Assembly: GCA_043822165.1 (NCBI GenBank)
Contig: JBDRCA010000026.1
Location: 1-11,680 of the forward strand
Reading direction: 5' to 3'
Length of the DNA stretch: 11,680 nucleotides
Origin: SCGC-AAA252-I15 sp043822165
Lineage (GTDB): Archaea > Altiarchaeota > Altiarchaeia > IMC4 > SCGC-AAA252-I15
The position numbers and the translations under genes were made by a program. The notes under the pieces were generated by a model. The model did no database searches and was not told the DNA's origin. It was given only the letters and a program-made list of their open reading frames with translations. Each line of letters starts with the position of its first letter. Within the stretch, counting starts at the first letter, position 1. Positions 6,677 to 11,680 of this stretch are shown piece by piece.

Positions 6677-8625
6677 ACAAGTCCCATGGATTCTTCCTGT
6701 TATTCCTTGTGATAATCTACGTTCCAATAGCCTACTTCGGCCTCGCCTCCGTCCACGACTTCGACGACGAAAACATTTACTTCTACAAGACAAAGCTCGT
6801 AGCCGAAGGCGTAACACCCTACAAGGAATTCTTCCTAGGCCACCCACCAGTATTCATTTACCTGTCGGCGGCAATGTTCAAGTTATTCGGCGCAACCTAC
6901 CCGGCATTCAAGATAATACCCCTGATTTCATCGTTCATGCTGTTGACAGTAGTCTACCTTGCCGGAGAACACGCCGGAAAAAAAACAGGACTCACCGCAT
7001 GCCTGCTCATACTCGCCTACTCCCAGAGATTCCACAACTTCAACCACTACAACCGGGGAATCATGCTCGCGACACTTCTCGCGTTCACCGCGGCATACCT
7101 GCATGTTGCGAAAAAAAGATTCCCGGCAGGCATCGCAATCGCCCTGGCCTGCGCGACAAGACTCAACTGTGCGCCAATACTAATTTACCTCGCCTACCGC
7201 TCCCTCAAGGAAAAAGACAAAAAATTCTTCTACGGCATGGTCGCAACAGCACCGCTGCTCCTGATAGTTCTGACGCCGAACTTCATAGAACAAGTAATCC
7301 TCTTCAACATGAACGAAGACCCGGAACCAATACAAGCCAGACTATACTACCTAACCCTGTTCCTCTACCAGAACCTGCCAACAACAATCCTGTTCCTAGC
7401 AGGCGCATACGTTACTTGGAAGAAAAGAGAAAACAAGGTCTTCATAGCGCTCCCTGTTTTTTTCATCGCCTTCAGCTTCCTGTTCCAGAGAAGGTTTTAC
7501 GCATACTATTTTTTGATGATAACCCCGTATCTTGTCGCCGTGGCAGCCATCGGATTAAAAGCCGTGTTAGGCTCAGGGAGAAAGATTGCTGCGGGAGCAA
7601 CGCTTGTGTTGCTTGCATGCTATTTCATCTTCATCTCGGCGCCCGCGATATCCGCAAAATACGTTTCATACCAGTCTGAGGCGGTAAACGAGGCGGCTGA
7701 ATACGTTATGGAAAACACCGCTGAAGGCGACAGCATCCTCTTCATACAAGAAGTCGGGGGGCCGGAGATTGCACTACGCTCTGGACGGCCGATAGCAGGC
7801 CACTTCGTTGACCCGTCAATCCACAGGCTTTACGCCAGCCGGGAGAGCGTGAACGAGACCATCCTCGCGGAACTTATGGATAAGCCGGCGCTCGTCTCTC
7901 TTGAGCCAAGAACCGTCCAAGACATGCTGGATATGGGAGTCGACGTTAAGGGTTTCATGGATTATCTCGGCAGAGAATACGTGCCGGACAAAATAATTTA
8001 TTCCCCGGGCGGATTCCTGAACACCTTCATCCTGTGGAAGCCAAAAGACGCGGTTGAACCCGGCCGGATACAGTACGCGGCGCCTTCCGGCGAGGACAAC
8101 GCATACTATCTTGAGAGATACTTCATGCCCGCTGAAGGCAGCGCAATCATGGAGGACAACGTCTTTGAAGGGGAGGGCCAAGTATCACAGCCACGCATAC
8201 CAAAAACCCTCACGGGGGAAAACCCCTTCAACGTAAAGCTTATCTTAGGGAGCGACATAATGAAGTGGCCTGCTGAAGACAACGTCCACTACAGGCTAGT
8301 GGACGGTGAATACGAGAGCTGGGTGTGGATAGGAATTAACGGGGAAGGCATGATGAACGTCTTCGTGCTAACCTGGTGGGAAGGCAATATTATATCGCTT
8401 ACGAGAATGAGATACGACTATGAACACAAAATCTTTTCAGGCATTGACTGCCACTCAAGATTAAGCATTCCAATAAGCAATATATTCTATAAGACATACC
8501 AGCAAGTCCCGGTAACGGGGGGAAAATACAAGGCGATGGAAAAGCTCATAGGCGAACAAAAAGAAGGGAGACTCAGTTGGGAGGACTACCGGATGCTTAG
8601 CAGTCAGGCTTTGAGCGGGATATGA
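6673..8625 (+). CDS. GT-C membrane glycosyltransferase (GT39/ArnT-like), copy 1
   Basis: A 650-residue polytopic protein that probably transfers a sugar from a polyprenyl-phosphate donor to an acceptor on the outer face of the membrane. Helices lie at about 7-25, 59-75, 79-97, 105-118, 129-145, 153-175, 187-201, 227-245, 256-271, 276-297 and 304-322. The first outside loop has DDENIYFY (31-38) and FFLGHPP (53-59), matching the acidic and HPP signatures of the PMT/ArnT group. ATRLN (161-165) and NEDPEP (214-219) are shared with the neighbouring paralog. Residues about 330-650 are soluble: a first part (VGGPEIAL at 361-368) followed by a C-terminal domain with LTWWEG (566-571) and YKTYQQV (606-612), which I do not recognise. 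The start overlaps the polB stop by ATGA. The substrate cannot be told from sequence; surface glycan or S-layer glycosylation is the likely setting. Confidence 0.85.
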   Translation: MNKSHGFFLLFLVIIYVPIAYFGLASVHDFDDENIYFYKTKLVAEGVTPYKEFFLGHPPVFIYLSAAMFKLFGATYPAFKIIPLISSFMLLTVVYLAGEHAGKKTGLTACLLILAYSQRFHNFNHYNRGIMLATLLAFTAAYLHVAKKRFPAGIAIALACATRLNCAPILIYLAYRSLKEKDKKFFYGMVATAPLLLIVLTPNFIEQVILFNMNEDPEPIQARLYYLTLFLYQNLPTTILFLAGAYVTWKKRENKVFIALPVFFIAFSFLFQRRFYAYYFLMITPYLVAVAAIGLKAVLGSGRKIAAGATLVLLACYFIFISAPAISAKYVSYQSEAVNEAAEYVMENTAEGDSILFIQEVGGPEIALRSGRPIAGHFVDPSIHRLYASRESVNETILAELMDKPALVSLEPRTVQDMLDMGVDVKGFMDYLGREYVPDKIIYSPGGFLNTFILWKPKDAVEPGRIQYAAPSGEDNAYYLERYFMPAEGSAIMEDNVFEGEGQVSQPRIPKTLTGENPFNVKLILGSDIMKWPAEDNVHYRLVDGEYESWVWIGINGEGMMNVFVLTWWEGNIISLTRMRYDYEHKIFSGIDCHSRLSIPISNIFYKTYQQVPVTGGKYKAMEKLIGEQKEGRLSWEDYRMLSSQALSGI

Positions 8626-10625
8626 CAGAGTACAACCTGCACTTGAGGAAAGAAGCTGTTCTCGCCCTCATAGCGTTGGCGTTCGCGCCCATGGCATACT
8701 ACGGCATACAAGTCGAGCGCCCCGCATCCGATGAAAACGTTTATTTTTACCAGGCCAAGCTCGTGTCTGAGGGATACGTCCCATACAGGGACTTTTTCTT
8801 AAGTCACCCGCCAGGATTCATATACTTGACGGCGTTGATTATGAAGATTCTCGGCGCAAGCATCAAGACACTGAAGATTGTGCCACTAGCCTGCGCGTTC
8901 ACCGTCCTTGCGTTAACGTATCTTCTAGGAGAAAAAGAAGGCAGGGGAACCGGAGCACTAGCCTGCATACTAACGCTTGCCTTCTCAGAGCACTTCCACC
9001 ACCTCTCCCACATAAACCTGGGTCTCATGGTCACGACCGCCTTAACGTTGAGCGCATACTACCTTCACGCGACAGGCAGGAGACTGCACTCTGGGATAGT
9101 GATAGCGCTCGCAGCATACACGCGGCTAAACGCGCTCCCCATACTCGCATACCTTGCGCTGCGCTCATGCCTTGAGGGAGACAAACGATTCTTCAAGGGA
9201 ATAATCTTGACTGCTCCATTGTTTCTGATTGTGTTCATTACGCCGAACGCTGTAGAAGACGTTATCCTGTACCGGCTGAGAGAAGACCCTGAAGCCTTCA
9301 CGGGAAGACTCACACAAACCTACAAGTTCCTCAGGGGAGAGCTGCCCATAATCGCTTTGAGCTTCGTTTTCCTGGGGATTGCATTCAAAACCAACGATGG
9401 AAACATCAGGAAAACATTCACGAGATGGAGGGAAGGCGACGAAAGCTTAAGCCTTGTTGCCTTGCCACTTTTTTTCCTGGCTTTCACACTCCTTTTCCAG
9501 CGCAGAATATACTCGACGTACTTCATGCTCATAATACCCTACATTGCAGTCACGGCTGCGATGGGATTGAAAAAGATTGCGGGTTCGGGAGACTTCGCGC
9601 GCATCGCGGTCGCATCAATACTAATAGTTTATCTTGCATACCAGGGAGCAGGCCTCGTATCAAACGCATACAAAACGCAGGAACTAAACGTTTTAGGCCT
9701 GTCGTCAGAGTATGTTGCCAGGAACACGGAGCCGGGAGACACCGTCTTTTTCATGCAATACGTTGGGGGCCCTAAAATCGCCTTAGACACGGGCACACGG
9801 ATCGCAGACAACATAGTGGCGCCCACGACGCACCTCGTATACGCGTACAAGGACACGATAAACCAGACCATCTTAGAGGCACTCGGGAAAAAGCCGGTCA
9901 TCGTCTCCACTGAACTTCGCATGCTGCAGGAGATGACAAACGAGGGCATCGACACAACCCAGATCATGGAATACCTGCGCGAGAACTATTGGCCGGACCA
10001 GATAGTGCTCGGCGAAAAAACAGTGGACACCCTAGTATTCTGGAAACTCAAGGAAAACAAAAACTACTCGGACAAGGAATACGCCCAGCCAACCGGAAAA
10101 AGAAAAAACCAATACGTGGAGAGATACCACCTCACCTTCGACGGAGAAGAAGCAATTGAAGACTTCGTATTCGAAAAAGACGCTGCAACACAGCCGACAA
10201 TACCCGCAGGACTTGCCGGCGACAACATATACGAGGTAGCATTAATCGTCAACGAAACAATCATCAAATGGCCGCTCACGGAAAAAACACACTACAATGT
10301 AGAAGGAAACGAAAACATGACAAGCGAAGTATGGGTAAGCTCTGTGAGAGACAACGTGATGGAGATAATGGTATTCACTTGGTGGGAAGACGAGACAGCC
10401 AGGAACCTCCTGTCGCTTTCAGCCATAAGATACGACACGGTAGATGAAGTGTTCATAACCTTTAGATGCTATTCGCGGCTTGGCTATCCCATCTCAGATT
10501 TTTACAACCAGATATACCAGCAAGTGCTCGTCTCCGAAGAAGAATACAGGATAATCGCAGAGGTGCTAGACAAAAGAAAAAGTGGGCTACAAGGTACTGG
10601 AGAAGACAGTCTCGAATGGAAGTAG
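8622..10625 (+). CDS. GT-C membrane glycosyltransferase (GT39/ArnT-like), copy 2
   Basis: A 667-residue paralog of the gene just upstream, collinear over its whole length. The first outside loop has SDENVYFY (36-43) and FFLSHPPGFIYLTAL (58-72). YTRLNALPILAYLALR and LREDPEAF match the same positions in copy 1. The membrane part ends near residue 345; VGGPKIALDTGTRIADN begins the soluble part. The C-terminal domain keeps FTWWED (585-590), a SxxRYD segment, YSRLGYPISDFYNQIYQQV, and a KRKSG tail. An insertion near 253-275 (TNDGNIRKTFTRWREGDE) explains most of the extra length. Start and upstream stop overlap as ATGA, so the pair arose by tandem duplication and is translated in step. The divergence is large enough for different donor or acceptor preferences (inference). 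Expected to act at the outer face of the cell membrane. Confidence 0.85.
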   Translation: MTEYNLHLRKEAVLALIALAFAPMAYYGIQVERPASDENVYFYQAKLVSEGYVPYRDFFLSHPPGFIYLTALIMKILGASIKTLKIVPLACAFTVLALTYLLGEKEGRGTGALACILTLAFSEHFHHLSHINLGLMVTTALTLSAYYLHATGRRLHSGIVIALAAYTRLNALPILAYLALRSCLEGDKRFFKGIILTAPLFLIVFITPNAVEDVILYRLREDPEAFTGRLTQTYKFLRGELPIIALSFVFLGIAFKTNDGNIRKTFTRWREGDESLSLVALPLFFLAFTLLFQRRIYSTYFMLIIPYIAVTAAMGLKKIAGSGDFARIAVASILIVYLAYQGAGLVSNAYKTQELNVLGLSSEYVARNTEPGDTVFFMQYVGGPKIALDTGTRIADNIVAPTTHLVYAYKDTINQTILEALGKKPVIVSTELRMLQEMTNEGIDTTQIMEYLRENYWPDQIVLGEKTVDTLVFWKLKENKNYSDKEYAQPTGKRKNQYVERYHLTFDGEEAIEDFVFEKDAATQPTIPAGLAGDNIYEVALIVNETIIKWPLTEKTHYNVEGNENMTSEVWVSSVRDNVMEIMVFTWWEDETARNLLSLSAIRYDTVDEVFITFRCYSRLGYPISDFYNQIYQQVLVSEEEYRIIAEVLDKRKSGLQGTGEDSLEWK

Positions 10626-10650
10626 AATTAACGGAGTGTGGGAAAGACGG

Positions 10651-11667
10651 ATGATTCATGAAACAGGCATAGTTTTCCATGAAGACTGCCGTTTACACAG
10701 GCAGGGTCTAGGCCACCCTGAGAGGCCGCAGCGTATTAGCGCCTGCGTGGAGCACCTGAAGGAGACCGGTGTTTGGGGGGGAGTGGAGGTTGTCGCTCCT
10801 TCGCCGGCGTCGGAGGAGGACGTCCTTAAAGTTCATTCGAGAGAGCATGTGGACAGGGTGAGGAGGGCTTCGGATGCCGGCGGCGGATTCCTCGACTCTG
10901 ACACTTACGCGTGCCCTGACACGTACCGTGTGGCATTGCTTGCGTCAGGAGGGCTAAATTGCGCAGCAGACGCAATCATCGATAAGAGAGTTTCAAACGC
11001 CTTCGCGCTCATACGCCCTCCCGGACACCACGCTGAAAGGGATAAGGCCATGGGATTCTGCTACTTCAACAACCCGGCAGTCTGCGCAAGACACCTGCAG
11101 AACACGCACGGGCTCGGCAGAATACTCATACTTGACTGGGACGCCCACGCCGGAAACGGTACGACGAGTATATTCTACGGGGATGCGAGCGTTATGGTAG
11201 TGAGCATTCACCAGGACCCGTTGACGCTCTACCCGGGGACGGGTTTCGCGGATGAGGAAGGTGAAGGAGACGGCCTAGGATACACCGTTAATATTCCAAT
11301 GCCGCCTGGTTCAGGGGATGCGGAATACGCCCTCGTATTCGACGAACTGGTTGTGGAGCGGGTGGATGACTTCAAGCCGGATTTCATAATAGCGTCCGCG
11401 GGCTTTGACTCCCACCGCGACGACCCGCTATCAAGCCTAAACGTCACGGAGGAAGGATATGACTACATGACCGGCAGGCTCATGGAATTCGCAGAACGCC
11501 ACTGCAAAGGCAGGCTACTAATCGAGCTTGAAGGAGGATACAACCTGGATTCTCTTTCCTCGTCGGTGAACTCGGTCATAGAAACGCTCACAGGCGCTAA
11601 AACACCACAGATAAAGGGGTGCGAAGCAGACCGCAGAGTCAAGGAACTCGTGAGAAAAAAAATCTAA
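10651..11667 (+). CDS. Histone deacetylase family zinc hydrolase (class II-like)
   Basis: A 338-residue enzyme of the arginase/deacetylase fold that removes acetyl or similar acyl groups from lysine or polyamine-type amines. Motifs in order: GIVFHEDCRLH and HPERPQRI at the start, IRPPGHHAE with the catalytic His pair, GFCYFNNPAVCA, the zinc motif DWDAHAGNGT, SAGFDSHRDDPL with the third zinc ligand Asp, and ELEGGYNLDSL with the transition-state Tyr. Zinc ligands D and H of DAH and the later D are present; the His that often follows (DxHH) is Ala here. The ATG at 10651 fits the family N terminus; an upstream in-frame ATG at 10582 would lie inside the previous gene and add an unrelated 23 residues. 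The gene follows the glycosyltransferase stop by 25 bases, so it probably shares the transcript. In archaea, chromatin protein Alba, small metabolites or polyamines are possible substrates; the sequence does not decide. Confidence 0.92.
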   Translation: MIHETGIVFHEDCRLHRQGLGHPERPQRISACVEHLKETGVWGGVEVVAPSPASEEDVLKVHSREHVDRVRRASDAGGGFLDSDTYACPDTYRVALLASGGLNCAADAIIDKRVSNAFALIRPPGHHAERDKAMGFCYFNNPAVCARHLQNTHGLGRILILDWDAHAGNGTTSIFYGDASVMVVSIHQDPLTLYPGTGFADEEGEGDGLGYTVNIPMPPGSGDAEYALVFDELVVERVDDFKPDFIIASAGFDSHRDDPLSSLNVTEEGYDYMTGRLMEFAERHCKGRLLIELEGGYNLDSLSSSVNSVIETLTGAKTPQIKGCEADRRVKELVRKKI

Positions 11668-11680
11668 GGCTTCTTCAAAA

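Noticed and set aside
6642..7679. Long plus-strand frame rich in Arg, Pro and His overlapping the first glycosyltransferase.
   Set aside because: It is a frame-shifted reading of the glycosyltransferase gene. The true frame has membrane helices, conserved DE and HPP motifs and an ATGA junction.
10582..10650. Upstream ATG for the deacetylase at 10582.
   Set aside because: It lies inside the previous glycosyltransferase gene, and the 23 added residues do not resemble the family; the ATG at 10651 precedes the conserved start.

Overview
The window looks archaeal. Its anchor gene is a complete family B DNA polymerase of the archaeal kind, and the other genes fit a small archaeal genome: short or overlapping gene junctions (ATGA overlaps), a class II-like histone deacetylase family hydrolase, and very large Cys-rich and Asp-rich secreted proteins with N-glycosylation sequons. 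A DPANN-type archaeon known from metagenomes is my best guess. That placement is inference; no rRNA or other lineage marker is present.

The layout is two divergent transcription units separated by about 120 bases around 4237-4357. The leftward unit (minus strand) has two genes. The first encodes a 217-residue membrane-anchored surface protein (3583-4236). The second starts inside the stop codon of the first and encodes a giant secreted protein that runs off the left edge of the window (1-3586, at least 1195 residues). From N to C terminus the giant protein has a signal peptide, about 590 residues with about 78 cysteines, an acidic stretch interrupted by 14 consecutive prolines, Asp-Val-Asp repeats carrying two homologous eight-cysteine modules, and finally a region dense in N-X-S/T sequons.

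The rightward unit (plus strand) has four tightly packed genes: DNA polymerase B (4358-6676), two tandem paralogous GT-C type membrane glycosyltransferases (6673-8625 and 8622-10625) joined by ATGA overlaps, and a histone deacetylase family zinc hydrolase (10651-11667) 25 bases downstream. The two glycosyltransferases share a C-terminal extension with a TWWE motif that I do not recognise.

The left unit makes cell-surface or secreted material. The two membrane glycosyltransferases on the right could decorate surface glycans or glycoproteins, possibly including these sequon-rich proteins, but only proximity supports that link. The most unusual content is the giant Asp/Cys-rich protein with its recent internal duplication. 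A second oddity is a repeated switch of strand composition (keto-rich versus amino-rich) inside genes. I saw no tRNA, rRNA, CRISPR array, transposase or intein.
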